A stretch of DNA of 55,348 bases from SIG437 sp045576235. GTDB taxonomy: Bacteria; Bacillota; Clostridia; UBA1381; UBA9506. The notes under the pieces were generated by a model. That model did not search any database. It was given only the letters and a program-made list of their open reading frames with translations, and was not told the origin of the DNA. Below, in pieces: positions 26,199-34,505 of the stretch. The DNA is taken from positions 1-55,348 of the forward strand of contig JAZNGA010000021.1 in assembly GCA_045576235.1 (NCBI GenBank), given 5' to 3'. Within the stretch, counting starts at the first letter, position 1. The number at the start of each line of letters is the position of its first letter. Position numbers and translations under genes: made by a program.

Positions 26199-26987
26199 AT
26201 GAAAAATAGAAAAAAAGACTTCACATTTGAGGAATTTAATGGTATAATAAAAGTGTTGAGAGGCGAAGGTGGTTGTCCCTGGGACAGAGAGCAGACTCAC
26301 GAGTCAATCAAAGGCAATCTGATTGAGGAGGCCTATGAGGCTTTAGAGGCGCTTGACTCGGGCGACAAATTGAAATTTGCCGATGAGCTTGGAGATGTTC
26401 TTCTTCAGGTCGTGTTCCATTCGACAATCGGAGAAGAAGACGGAACCTTTTCGATTCAGGATGTTTTGAATCTCGTGTCTGAAAAAATGATTTCAAGACA
26501 CACTCACATTTTTGCTGACGACAAGGCTGAGACAGCGAGCGAGGTTTTAGAGACCTGGGAAAAGAACAAGCTCAAAGAAAAGGGCATCTCGTCTTACACG
26601 GAAAGCTTAAAGGATGTTTGCAGATATCTCCCTGCGCTTATCTATGCTGCAAAGGTTCAGAAAAAGGCTTCTAAAGCAGGAATGGACTGGGATTCGGCAA
26701 AAGATGCGCTTTCAAAGATAATGGAGGAAGCATCCGAGATTGAAGTAGCCATCAGAAATGATGATGCGGCGGAGCTTGAGGAAGAAATCGGAGACATTCT
26801 CTTTTCCTGCGTTAATGTTGCAAGGCTTTCGGGAATTGATGCAGAAAGCGCTCTGAAAAAAGCAACAGAAAAGTTTATCAGAAGATTTTCTTTGGTCGAA
26901 GAGGAAGCTAAATGTCAGGGAAAAGATATGGAAAAGATGACGCTTCCAGAGCTTGATGAAATCTGGGACAAGGTCAAGCACAAATGA
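26199..26987 (+). CDS. mazG: Nucleoside triphosphate pyrophosphohydrolase MazG
   Basis: MazG removes pyrophosphate from (deoxy)NTPs, including damaged ones. The 262 residues hold two MazG domains: GGCPWDREQTHESIKGNLIEEAYE with ELGDVLLQVVFH, and a second EEEIGDILFSCVNVARL. This is the EcoMazG-like short form without the N-terminal methylase domain found in Bacillus YabN. It lies 67 bases after the spoVB-like gene. Confidence 0.95.
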   Translation: MKNRKKDFTFEEFNGIIKVLRGEGGCPWDREQTHESIKGNLIEEAYEALEALDSGDKLKFADELGDVLLQVVFHSTIGEEDGTFSIQDVLNLVSEKMISRHTHIFADDKAETASEVLETWEKNKLKEKGISSYTESLKDVCRYLPALIYAAKVQKKASKAGMDWDSAKDALSKIMEEASEIEVAIRNDDAAELEEEIGDILFSCVNVARLSGIDAESALKKATEKFIRRFSLVEEEAKCQGKDMEKMTLPELDEIWDKVKHK

Positions 26988-27057
26988 CAAAGTCGAAATA
27001 TAGCAAGACATTGCTGTATAAAATATTATTATAATTTATTTATAGGAGGAAGAAGAA

Positions 27058-27336
27058 ATGAATAAGGCAGATTTAGTTGCAATCTTAGCTGAAAAAGCAG
27101 ATGTAACAAAAAAAGATGCAGAGAGAGTTTTAGGCGCTTTTGTTGACTCAGTTAGCGAAGCTTTAAAGAAAGGTGACAAAGTTCAGCTTGTTGGCTTTGG
27201 AACATTTGAAGCAAGAAAAAGAGCTGCAAGAGAAGGTAAGAATCCTCAGACGAAAGCTACAATCAAAATCCCTGCAACAACAGTTCCTGCTTTCAAAGCT
27301 GGTAAAGCTTTAAAAGATTTCGTTGCTGGCAAATAA
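27058..27336 (+). CDS. hup: HU-family nucleoid DNA-binding protein
   Basis: A 92-residue HU/IHF-type dimeric protein that bends DNA. The family core GFGTFEARKRAAREGKNPQT and the arm tip IKIPATTVPAFKAGKALK are present. A strong AGGAGGA site precedes the ATG, which fits high expression. It ends the long plus-strand run, and a perfect terminator follows. Confidence 0.97.
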   Translation: MNKADLVAILAEKADVTKKDAERVLGAFVDSVSEALKKGDKVQLVGFGTFEARKRAAREGKNPQTKATIKIPATTVPAFKAGKALKDFVAGK

Positions 27337-27350
27337 GATTATATTCACTT

Positions 27351-27383
27351 AAAAAGACCGCATTTTAAATGCGGTCTTTTTTG
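27351..27383 (+). terminator. Terminator of the HU gene and of the 14.4-27.3 kb run
   Basis: A stem of about 10 GC-containing pairs (27356-27365 with 27367-27376, with a closely trimmed loop) between an A run and a T run. Confidence 0.9.
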
Positions 27384-27451
27384 CATATCATCAGTCACTC
27401 TCTTTGAAGGAGAAGCCAAGCCATATAGAGTGTTATGGCTATGCCCGAAAA

Positions 27452-27488
27452 AATGGTCTGCAGCAAATTGCTGCAGACCATTCTGATT
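27452..27488 (-). terminator. Terminator of the lipoprotein operon (minus strand)
   Basis: A 15-bp nearly loopless palindrome (27452-27466 with 27468-27482). Read on the minus strand it ends in a T run. It is one of the recurring GCAAA-core terminators. Confidence 0.85.
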
Positions 27489-27853
27489 TATTCAACTTGA
27501 AGGTTTCCGTCAAGGAAGGCTATGTGGTTTGCGACATATTCACTTCCAAGCATCTCATATTTAATCTGAAGGAAAGTGCCTTTTTCAATTAATCTGCCAT
27601 ATTTATCTCTGAAAATCACAATCTCCTCTTTTGCTCTTTCTGATAGGCTAACGGGATATTCCTCGTCTTTAATTATCAAGGTTATCGTGTTTTCGTCAAA
27701 GTCTTTCACCATTCCCTCCATGATAGGCGGAGTTGTGTTGTAGAACTGACCTCCCGTGTAGCGTATGGAAGGAGCATCTTCAGCCGCTTTGTCTTTTGAG
27801 CATCCTGAAAGGAGAAAAAGAGCAAGAAAAGCAAAAATCAATATTTTTTTCAT
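27488..27853 (-). CDS. Small putative lipoprotein
   Basis: A 121-residue protein with a lipoprotein signal (MKKILIFAFLALFLLSGCSK, lipobox LSGC, Cys18). The mature part is a small beta-rich domain (SIRYTGGQFYNTTPPIMEGMV, then alternating hydrophobic strands) that I do not recognise. It would be anchored on the outer face of the membrane. Its start overlaps the stop of the upstream membrane-protein gene by 4 bases, so the two are coupled. Confidence 0.75.
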   Translation of the reverse strand: MKKILIFAFLALFLLSGCSKDKAAEDAPSIRYTGGQFYNTTPPIMEGMVKDFDENTITLIIKDEEYPVSLSERAKEEIVIFRDKYGRLIEKGTFLQIKYEMLGSEYVANHIAFLDGNLQVE

Positions 27854-28368
27854 AATTTAATAAACCCCCTGAGTTTTTTTTGATAGTAACTTATAAAAAA
27901 GCTTATGCCGAGGTCGTAAACAACAAAAAAGACCTCAGAAATCGCAATGATTGCAGCAATATATTTAAAAACAAATCCGACAAGGCTTGCATCAAGTGAA
28001 GGCAAAAGGAAAATTTTTGCCGCGAAAAAAGAAACAGCCAAAATAATGTTAAAGCATAAAAGCTTAATGACCCACTCCAAAATTAGTTTGCCCGGTCTTT
28101 CAATGTAGAGCTTGATTATGGGATAATATCCCAAAAACAAAATGAACCCATAAACCAGCATTTTTTTCGGAATTATGAGAAAAGAAATGAAAGAACAGCC
28201 AAAATAGACAAGCCACGCAAATTTATGACCGCACTCTATAACGACAACGGAAATGACCAAAGATGCGGCAAGGCTCATTGCAATTTTAACGGGCCATATG
28301 CTTCCGACAAATAATGAGACAACGACGAGCGCCATCAAAACTGAAGAAAGAGCAATTTTTTTAATCAT
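27850..28368 (-). CDS. Polytopic membrane protein of unknown function
   Basis: A 172-residue, very hydrophobic protein with five or so predicted membrane helices (about residues 5-25, 28-45, 52-85, 98-120, 130-160) and a short basic tail (YYQKKLRGFIKL). No family is recognised, though the helix pattern resembles small ECF-type or DUF2232-like proteins. It lies between the DnaJ protein (27 bases upstream) and the lipoprotein (overlapping), so it probably belongs to the same leftward operon. Confidence 0.7.
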   Translation of the reverse strand: MIKKIALSSVLMALVVVSLFVGSIWPVKIAMSLAASLVISVVVIECGHKFAWLVYFGCSFISFLIIPKKMLVYGFILFLGYYPIIKLYIERPGKLILEWVIKLLCFNIILAVSFFAAKIFLLPSLDASLVGFVFKYIAAIIAISEVFFVVYDLGISFFISYYQKKLRGFIKL

Positions 28369-28395
28369 AAAATTCTCCGTTTAATTTTAAAATTT

Positions 28396-29001
28396 CTAAC
28401 AGCAGGAAATCAGGTCTCCGCCCATACATTCACAGCAACAGTCTGCGCAAATGAGGCTCTGGCAACACTGACACGCAGAATCGGAGCCCGTTCCCATCTG
28501 TGAGCCGACAGTTCTGTATTGCTGTGTTCTCATCGTGTAGTTAGAAAGAGCAGAGCGATATTCGTGGTTTGTCGGGTCCATGCTCACTGCCTGACGGATG
28601 AAGTTAATCCCCTGAGTGTGCCATCCGCGTTGCATAAAAACGCTTCCCTTTAAGAAAAACCATTCAGCAGTTCTGTTTGAGATGGCATCTAACGCCGCAT
28701 CTGCCTCGTTTAAATTTCCGATGTTTATTAAGTTTCTGATTCTTGCAAATTCCCCTGAACCTGCCGATTTTCTCGCGCTTTTCCATGTGCTCTCACTCGC
28801 GCCGCTATGTCCCGCGCCACCGCCTGTCAGCATTTCATATGCTTCGTTGATTTCCTTGAATTTTTCTTCGGCTAAATCAGAAAGGGGATTATTCACATAA
28901 TTATCAGGATGATATTTTTTAGCAAGCGTTCTGTAGGCTTTTTTAATGTCTTCTTGAGAAGCATCCTTGCTTAAGCCAAGCACTTCATACGGGTCTGTCA
29001 T
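28396..29001 (-). CDS. J-domain protein with cysteine-rich C-terminal tail
   Basis: A 201-residue protein. Residues 3-60 are a J domain (DPYEVLGLSKDASQEDIKKAY, with HPD in KYHPDN) that would stimulate DnaK. A small TPR-like helical middle follows (residues about 85-150). The last 30 residues hold a cluster of about 11 cysteines (CQCC, CADCCCEC, ending SCC) that could bind metal or a lipid or membrane partner. This build is common in Clostridia and differs from true DnaJ, which has the zinc domain in the middle. It overlaps DUF5685 by 17 bases. Confidence 0.88.
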   Translation of the reverse strand: MTDPYEVLGLSKDASQEDIKKAYRTLAKKYHPDNYVNNPLSDLAEEKFKEINEAYEMLTGGGAGHSGASESTWKSARKSAGSGEFARIRNLINIGNLNEADAALDAISNRTAEWFFLKGSVFMQRGWHTQGINFIRQAVSMDPTNHEYRSALSNYTMRTQQYRTVGSQMGTGSDSACQCCQSLICADCCCECMGGDLISCC

Positions 29002-29851
29002 TATGCTTCGTCTCCTTTTCGTTTTTTTGAGGATTTCTGACCTTTTTTAATGAGTCTGAAAGGCCAAGATATATTATATTATCTAAAATGCTCTTGTTTT
29101 TCTTGATTTCTAAAAGATTATAAGCTGATGATATTTCACTCAATGTGAATTCAAGTGAGTCAGAAAGCTCTTCTTTTGAGATGGGGCACCTGCTCTCAAG
29201 CAAAACATTAAAAGAGCCTTTTTTCTTGTCTTTTTCATAGTCGTCAATCGCGTCTGCAAGGTAGATAAATCTTCCGATGAGATAGCCCATGCGAGCTAAA
29301 ATGCGCCTTGTTTTTTCATCATTTTCAACGCCGAATGAAAAAATGCATTCTGTGAGATGGGAAAATTCGTGGGAGAGCTTATCAGGCTCTGCGCATCTTG
29401 TTTTTTCTAAGCCCATTAACCTTTTCATCGATTTTTCAGTTTCTTCAAAAAGCTCAGGCGCTCTCTTTTTCGCTTTTCGTTTTGCACTCATCATAAAAAG
29501 GAGAGCAAAAGCAGATTTTAAAGAATGGTTGTCTGAAATGTCATCCTTTAGCTTGAAATATGTAAGGATAACATTTGCGCAGGCGGCATATTTTAAGCTG
29601 GAGGTCGGAGAAATCACAGGCTTCTTTTTAAAAGGATTTGCAACGCAGGAGTTTAGCTCCACCTTTTCTTCATTATCGGAAAGAGAGGAAATAAGCAAAG
29701 AAAGAAATGTCAAATCGTAGCTTAGACCAAACCTTGACGCAAAACCATAATCTTTTTTGAGCGTCTTACAAAGCCCGCAATAATGAGCTTTGAAAAGCTC
29801 ATATTCTTTCACTTTAAGTTCATCTTTAAAAACTCTGACATATCCAAACAA
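28985..29851 (-). CDS. DUF5685 family protein
   Basis: A 288-residue protein read from a TTG at 29851, placed 6 bases after a GGAGGTGA site and giving the family start (M)FGYVRVFKDELKVKEYELF. The frame extends further to an ATG at 29881 without a ribosome site. The early HYCGLCKTLKKDYG holds a CxxC-like pair. The rest is all-helical, with a DAIDDYEKDKKKGSFN acidic motif reminiscent of prenyl-synthase-like or squalene-synthase-like helices, but function is unknown. It is co-transcribed with the cysteine-rich J-domain protein. Confidence 0.85.
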   Translation of the reverse strand: MFGYVRVFKDELKVKEYELFKAHYCGLCKTLKKDYGFASRFGLSYDLTFLSLLISSLSDNEEKVELNSCVANPFKKKPVISPTSSLKYAACANVILTYFKLKDDISDNHSLKSAFALLFMMSAKRKAKKRAPELFEETEKSMKRLMGLEKTRCAEPDKLSHEFSHLTECIFSFGVENDEKTRRILARMGYLIGRFIYLADAIDDYEKDKKKGSFNVLLESRCPISKEELSDSLEFTLSEISSAYNLLEIKKNKSILDNIIYLGLSDSLKKVRNPQKNEKETKHNDRPV

Positions 29852-29962
29852 GAAATCACCTCCGCCATAAAGACGACACATCTTAACATATTATATCATA
29901 AATCACGCTATATTAAAATAGGAATTTGTAAAAAAATTTTAAATTATGAGAGGGCGGCAAAA

Positions 29963-30001
29963 ATAAAAAAAGACTGCAGCAAAAACATTTTGCTACAGCA
30001 C
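29963..30001 (-). terminator. Terminator of the AbrB gene (minus strand)
   Basis: A stem with GCAAAA/TTTTGC core, followed on the minus strand by a long T run. It stands just after the AbrB stop. Confidence 0.8.
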
Positions 30002-30020
30002 TGTTTATGTAAAGCAAATT

Positions 30021-30260
30021 TTATTTTTTTAATTCCTCCAAGCAGTGAGGGCAGATGTTTCTTCCTCTGAAAGTGAATACATCTGTGGAACTTCCGCAAA
30101 ATATGCAAGAGGGCTCATATTTCCTGAGTATGATGCTGTTTCCGTCAACATATATCTCCATGCCGTCTTTTTCGGAAATATCAAGCGTTTTTCTCAGTTC
30201 CTTCGGAATGACCACTCGACCTAACTCATCTACTTTTCTGACAATACCTGTTGCTTTCAT
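30021..30260 (-). CDS. AbrB/SpoVT-type regulator with C-terminal zinc ribbon
   Basis: A 79-residue transition-state-type regulator. Residues 1-50 are the swapped-hairpin SpoVT/AbrB DNA-binding domain (MKATGIVRKVDELGRVVIPK), nearly identical in pattern to Bacillus AbrB. Residues 52-75 replace the AbrB C-terminal oligomerisation domain with two CxxC knuckles (CIFC ... CPHC), a form frequent in Clostridia. It is single, with its own terminator. Confidence 0.92.
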   Translation of the reverse strand: MKATGIVRKVDELGRVVIPKELRKTLDISEKDGMEIYVDGNSIILRKYEPSCIFCGSSTDVFTFRGRNICPHCLEELKK

Positions 30261-30378
30261 CTGAACTTCATCCTTCCTGAATATTTAATATTCATATTAA
30301 CATAAAAGTCGAAAAAGGTCAATATCAGTAATGAAAATGTAATGAAATTGTTTTTTGTGGGAAAGGAGAGGGCAATAG

Positions 30379-30407
30379 TTGACAAAATAGACAAAAAAAG
30401 GTATAAT
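30379..30407 (+). promoter_or_regulatory. Full-consensus promoter of the tagO-mnaA fusion gene
   Basis: TTGACA (30379-30384), 17 bases, TATAAT (30402-30407): a perfect SigA match, 41 bases before the ATG. Confidence 0.9.
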
Positions 30408-30448
30408 AATTTGTGGAAAAATAAAAGCTTTTTTAGGAGAGGGCAAAT

Positions 30449-32701
30449 ATGTTAATTCAGGAACTTGACTTATTTACGATATTTTCTTTTTTTGTGGCAT
30501 TCATCCTCACATTTGCCGCAACACCCATTGCGAAAAAAATTGCTTTTAAGGTCGGAGCGGTTGATGTTCCGAGAGATAAAAGACGAATGCATAAGGAGCC
30601 AAAGGCAAGGCTTGGCGGAATTGCCATTTTCTACGGCTTTGTGGTGAGCGTTTTATGTTTTGGAAACCTCTATCACGGTGTCTATGAAAGACAGCAGCTC
30701 GGAATTTTGGCAGGTGCGCTCATCGTTGTCATTTTGGGCGTCTTTGACGACATAAAGCCGAGAAAGGCATGGGTCAAATTCATAATTCAAATTATAGCTG
30801 CGACAATTCCCGTTTTGCTCGGAGTCAGAATAACCGTTCTTTCCAATCCGTTTTCAGCAGGCGGATTCATTTTCCTTCCCGAATGGCTTTCAATCATCGG
30901 AAGCATTTTCTGGATTGTCGGCGTGACAAATGCCGTGAATTTAATTGACGGGCTTGATGGTCTGGCTGCAGGCGTTTCGTCAATTGCTGCAGTTGCTCTT
31001 TTATCAATTCTTATGATAGGGCACACAAACACGGGAACGCTTCTCATTATGGCGGCGGCTCTCGCAGGCGCGTGCTTTGGATTTTTGCCATATAATTTCA
31101 ATCCCGCAAAAATCTTTATGGGAGACAGCGGAGCGCTCTTTTTAGGCTTCGTTCTTTCGACAGTGTCAATTCAGGGACCGTTTAAAATGTATGTTGCGTT
31201 CAGCGTGCCGTTTTTAATTCTGGGGCTTCCCATTTTTGACACGCTCTTTGCAATCGTAAGACGAGTGATTCATCATCAGCCGATTATGGCGCCCGACAGA
31301 GGTCATCTCCATCACAGGCTGATTGACAGAGGCTTCAGCCAGAAAACGACAGTCATAATTCTCTATAGCTTAAGCATAATTCTTGCAGTCAGCGCAGTTC
31401 TGATTTGTTGCACAGGCCTTTCAGGAGCAATCATTTTAGTTGCATCTGTTCTTCTTTTTGGATTGTTTTCACTTGCGTTCATTGACAAAGAAAAGGTGAA
31501 AAGTGATGATAAAGAAGCGGATGATAAGAAAACCCGAGCATCAGCTAAACTCGAAAAGGTTAAGGTTATGACTGTGTTCGGAACAAGACCTGAAGCAATA
31601 AAAATGGCTCCGCTCGTTAAAGAGCTTGAAAAAAGAGAAGAGATTGAATCTGTTGTTTGCGTTACAGCGCAACACAGACAGATGCTTGATCAGGTTATGG
31701 AGCGTTTTGACATCAAAGCAGACTATGACCTTGATATTATGCAGGAAAAGCAGACCTTATCAACAATCACGGCAAAGGCAACGACTGGCCTTGAAAATGT
31801 TATTAAGGAAGTTAAACCCGACATCGTTTTGGTTCACGGTGACACATCAACAACCTTTGCAGGAGCTTTAGCATCGTTTTATTGTCAGGTGAAGGTGGGG
31901 CATGTCGAGGCGGGACTCAGGACTTATGATAAATATTCACCATATCCCGAGGAAATGAACAGAAAGCTTGTGACAGCGATTGCCGACCTTTTCTTTGCTC
32001 CGACAGATAACAATAAAAACTATCTTTTAAAGGAAGATGTTTCACAGTTTGACATTTATGTCACGGGAAACACAGTTATAGACGCTGTTAAATCGACAGT
32101 TAAAGACGATTATGTCTTTGAAAATGAGACGCTTAAAAATCTTGACTTTGAGGAAAACAGAGTCGTTTTAGTGACTGCTCACAGGAGAGAAAATCTCGGC
32201 GAGCCCTTAAAGAACATTTGCAGAGCAATTAAAGCCGTGGTTGAAGCCCATAGAGATGTCCGTGTTGTTTATCCCGTTCACTTAAATCCCGCAGTGCGCG
32301 AGGTGGCATTTGACATTTTGGGAGGACATGACAGAATTCACCTGATTGACCCGCTTGATGTTGAGGAGCTTCACAATCTCATGGGAAAATGCTATATGGT
32401 AATGACCGACTCCGGCGGACTTCAGGAGGAGGCTCCGTCACTTGGCAAGCCTGTCCTGGTTTTAAGAAATGAAACTGAAAGACCTGAAGCTGTGGCAGCA
32501 GGAACAGTCAAGCTTGCAGGCGTTGATGAAAAAGTCATCACAAAGCTTGCAAATCAGCTTCTTGATGATAAGAAGGAATATGACAAAATGTCACACGCTG
32601 TTAATCCATATGGCGACGGAAAAGCGTCAGAGCGCATAGTCGATGCCATTTTATATCATTTCGGAGTGTGTGATGTTAAGCCAAACGACTTCTCTGCTTG
32701 A
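30449..32701 (+). CDS. Fused undecaprenyl-P GlcNAc-1-P transferase and UDP-GlcNAc 2-epimerase
   Basis: A 750-residue bifunctional protein. Residues 1-345 are a WecA/TagO-type membrane enzyme with about 10-11 segments, which loads GlcNAc-1-phosphate on undecaprenyl phosphate: DVPRDKRRMHKEP, NLIDGLDGLAAG, FMGDSGALFLGF and HHRLIDRGFS are its motifs. A charged linker (about 346-370) leads to residues 372-750, a non-hydrolysing UDP-GlcNAc 2-epimerase (WecB/MnaA): VFGTRPEAIKMAPL, VHGDTSTTFAGA, HVEAGLRT, TAHRRENLG and DSGGLQEEAPSLGKPV. The frame is continuous. Usually these are two genes. The product would supply lipid-linked GlcNAc and UDP-ManNAc together for teichoic acid or another wall polymer. 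Confidence 0.93.
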   Translation: MLIQELDLFTIFSFFVAFILTFAATPIAKKIAFKVGAVDVPRDKRRMHKEPKARLGGIAIFYGFVVSVLCFGNLYHGVYERQQLGILAGALIVVILGVFDDIKPRKAWVKFIIQIIAATIPVLLGVRITVLSNPFSAGGFIFLPEWLSIIGSIFWIVGVTNAVNLIDGLDGLAAGVSSIAAVALLSILMIGHTNTGTLLIMAAALAGACFGFLPYNFNPAKIFMGDSGALFLGFVLSTVSIQGPFKMYVAFSVPFLILGLPIFDTLFAIVRRVIHHQPIMAPDRGHLHHRLIDRGFSQKTTVIILYSLSIILAVSAVLICCTGLSGAIILVASVLLFGLFSLAFIDKEKVKSDDKEADDKKTRASAKLEKVKVMTVFGTRPEAIKMAPLVKELEKREEIESVVCVTAQHRQMLDQVMERFDIKADYDLDIMQEKQTLSTITAKATTGLENVIKEVKPDIVLVHGDTSTTFAGALASFYCQVKVGHVEAGLRTYDKYSPYPEEMNRKLVTAIADLFFAPTDNNKNYLLKEDVSQFDIYVTGNTVIDAVKSTVKDDYVFENETLKNLDFEENRVVLVTAHRRENLGEPLKNICRAIKAVVEAHRDVRVVYPVHLNPAVREVAFDILGGHDRIHLIDPLDVEELHNLMGKCYMVMTDSGGLQEEAPSLGKPVLVLRNETERPEAVAAGTVKLAGVDEKVITKLANQLLDDKKEYDKMSHAVNPYGDGKASERIVDAILYHFGVCDVKPNDFSA

Positions 32702-32770
32702 TGATAAAAAAGCCAGAAGAGTAAAAAAGATAAGTTCATTCAAAATTTTAAGTTTAATAAATCGTTGTAG

Positions 32771-32798
32771 AAAAGCCTCGCAATGCGAGGTTTTTCTT
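32771..32798 (+). terminator. Terminator of the tagO-mnaA gene
   Basis: The 7-bp GC-rich stem CCTCGCA/TGCGAGG with a one-base loop lies between A and T runs. Confidence 0.85.
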
Positions 32799-32859
32799 CT
32801 TTTAATTTCTTTTTGCTGTGAACAGAGAATTGTTGTGAAATGTTGAAGCATTGAAAATA

Positions 32860-32955
32860 AAAAGCCTTCTCCTTTGAGGAATAACACATTTATAGCTAGC
32901 AGGCAAATAAAAAGCGCACCTCTCCGGCAAGTGAAGTTAAAGGATATGCCCGAAA
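32860..32955. repeat. Degenerate dispersed repeat
   Basis: Contains CCTTCTCCTTTGAGG and GGATATGCCCGAAAA. Related pieces occur at about 27400-27452 (TTTGAAGGAGAAGCC and GGCTATGCCCGAAAA), and the first resembles CCTTCCCCTTGAGGGG at 54992-55007. These look like decayed copies of one dispersed family. Confidence 0.5.
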
Positions 32956-32983
32956 ATAAAAAAGAAAAATTTTAACACTTTTG

Positions 32984-33012
32984 TTGAATTTTGTCTTTAT
33001 ATATGATATAAT
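32984..33012 (+). promoter_or_regulatory. Promoter of the purine permease operon
   Basis: TTGAAT (32984-32989), 17 bases, TATAAT (33007-33012), with an 85-base leader before the ATG. Confidence 0.75.
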
Positions 33013-33097
33013 GTAATCAGGAGATATGAAAAATATCTAAAAATGTTAAGACATATCCAATATGACTTGACAAATTCTAAAAAAAGGAGTTAAACAC

Positions 33098-34468
33098 ATG
33101 GAAAAACTGGAAAAAATCTTTAAAATCAAAGAACGCGGAAGCAGCGTGAAAACTGAGATTATTGCCGGTATCACAACATTTTTAGCAATGTCTTACATTC
33201 TGGCAGTTAATCCCGGCTATTTAGGAAGCATCCCCGGCGCAACTCCTGCAGGCGTGTTCATGGCAACTGCGATTTCTGCAGCAGTTGCAACATTATGCAT
33301 GGCATTCTTTGCAAACTATCCTGTGGCTTTGGCATCAGGTATGGGACTTAACGCTTTCTTCGCCTTCACTGTTTGTGGCGCAATGGGCTATTCCTATGAA
33401 GTTGCTTTAACTGCAATTTTAATTGAAGGTATTATCTTCATGATACTTTCGATTTTTAAATTCAGAGAAGCTCTTGTGAACAAAATTCCTAAAAACTTAA
33501 AGTTTGGCATCACAGCGGGCATTGGCTTGTTTATCACAATTATCGCTCTTATCAACGCTAAAATCGTTGTTGCAGACCCTGCTACAACAGTTGCATTAGG
33601 CGATATTTCTTCTGCAGGCGTTGTTTTGGCTTTAGTTGGTCTTTTAGTTATTGGTGTTCTCCAGCATTTCAAGGTTCCGGGCGGAATTTTGCTCGGCATC
33701 ATCATCACTTGGATTTTAGGCATCATCGCAGAGCTCATTGGCTGGTATGTTCCCAATGTTGAAGCAGGCGTTTATTCAGTTATTCCTAATCTCTCATGGG
33801 ATGCTATAAAAGCAAACTTTGCAGCTCCTGCAATGTTCAAGTTTGACTTTGCTTTTGTTGCAAAAGATATTATCGGCTTTGCAATCGTTGTGTTCACATT
33901 CCTCTACACAGACATTTTCGACACAGTCGGAACTTTAATCGGTGTTGCTCAGAAGGGTGACCTTTTAGACGAAAACGGCGAGCTTCCAAAAGCAGGCGGC
34001 GCTTTAATGGCTGACGCTGTCGGCACAGTTGTTGGTGCATGTCTCGGAACATCAACAGTTACAAGCTATGTTGAATCAAGTGCCGGCGTTGCTGCAGGCG
34101 GAAAAACAGGCTTGACAGCTGTAACAACAGCAGTTATGTTCATTGTTGCAATCATCTTTGCACCTGTTTTCCTTGCAATCCCCGGCTTTGCAACAACACC
34201 TGCTATGCTTTATGTTGGTCTTTTAATGCTTTCAGCAATTAAAAATGTTGACTTTGACGGCGATGCAGCTGACACAATCGGCGCATTCCTTGCTATCGTT
34301 ATGATGCCGCTCACATATTCAATTGCAAACGGCATAATGTTCGGTATGCTTTCATGGGTTATCTTAAAGCTTGTGACAGGAAAAGCAAAAGACATCAGCG
34401 GTGTTATGTGGGTTTCTGTTGTTCTCTTTGCTGCATACATTGTTTTAAAAGTTATGGGACTTGCATAA
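33098..34468 (+). CDS. NCS2 family purine permease (AzgA/PbuG type)
   Basis: A 456-residue permease with about 12-14 membrane segments in the nucleobase:cation symporter 2 family. The AzgA-type start (VKTEIIAGITTFLAMSYILAVNP) and the FFAFTVCGAMGYSYEVAL, FLYTDIFDTVGTLIGVA and GTSTVTSYVESSAGVAAGGKTGL blocks (each typical) point to hypoxanthine, guanine or adenine uptake. It lies 37 bases before a phosphoribosyltransferase gene, which would trap the imported base as a nucleotide. Confidence 0.93.
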   Translation: MEKLEKIFKIKERGSSVKTEIIAGITTFLAMSYILAVNPGYLGSIPGATPAGVFMATAISAAVATLCMAFFANYPVALASGMGLNAFFAFTVCGAMGYSYEVALTAILIEGIIFMILSIFKFREALVNKIPKNLKFGITAGIGLFITIIALINAKIVVADPATTVALGDISSAGVVLALVGLLVIGVLQHFKVPGGILLGIIITWILGIIAELIGWYVPNVEAGVYSVIPNLSWDAIKANFAAPAMFKFDFAFVAKDIIGFAIVVFTFLYTDIFDTVGTLIGVAQKGDLLDENGELPKAGGALMADAVGTVVGACLGTSTVTSYVESSAGVAAGGKTGLTAVTTAVMFIVAIIFAPVFLAIPGFATTPAMLYVGLLMLSAIKNVDFDGDAADTIGAFLAIVMMPLTYSIANGIMFGMLSWVILKLVTGKAKDISGVMWVSVVLFAAYIVLKVMGLA

Positions 34469-34505
34469 GATATTTGTGATTTAAATTAAAGGAGAATCTT
34501 TTAAA

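Larger units (their letters stand above)
32702..33097. other. 396-base gap with terminator, degenerate repeat and promoter
   Basis: No gene is supported; open frames here have no homology or ribosome site. It holds a terminator (32771-32798), a degenerate repeat (about 32860-32955) shared in part with 27395-27455, and the promoter of the permease gene at 32984-33012. No purine riboswitch core was found in the leader. Confidence 0.7.

Noticed and set aside
27404..27592. Open frame of 62 codons after the HU gene
   Set aside because: It covers a repeat, a terminator and the 3' end of the opposite lipoprotein gene.
32643..32887. Open frames over the end of the tagO-mnaA gene and its terminator
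   Set aside because: They overlap a real gene and a terminator on both strands and lack ribosome sites.
33013..33097. Purine riboswitch in the leader of the NCS2 permease gene
   Set aside because: The 85-base leader lacks the conserved three-way junction and loop sequences of the purine aptamer.
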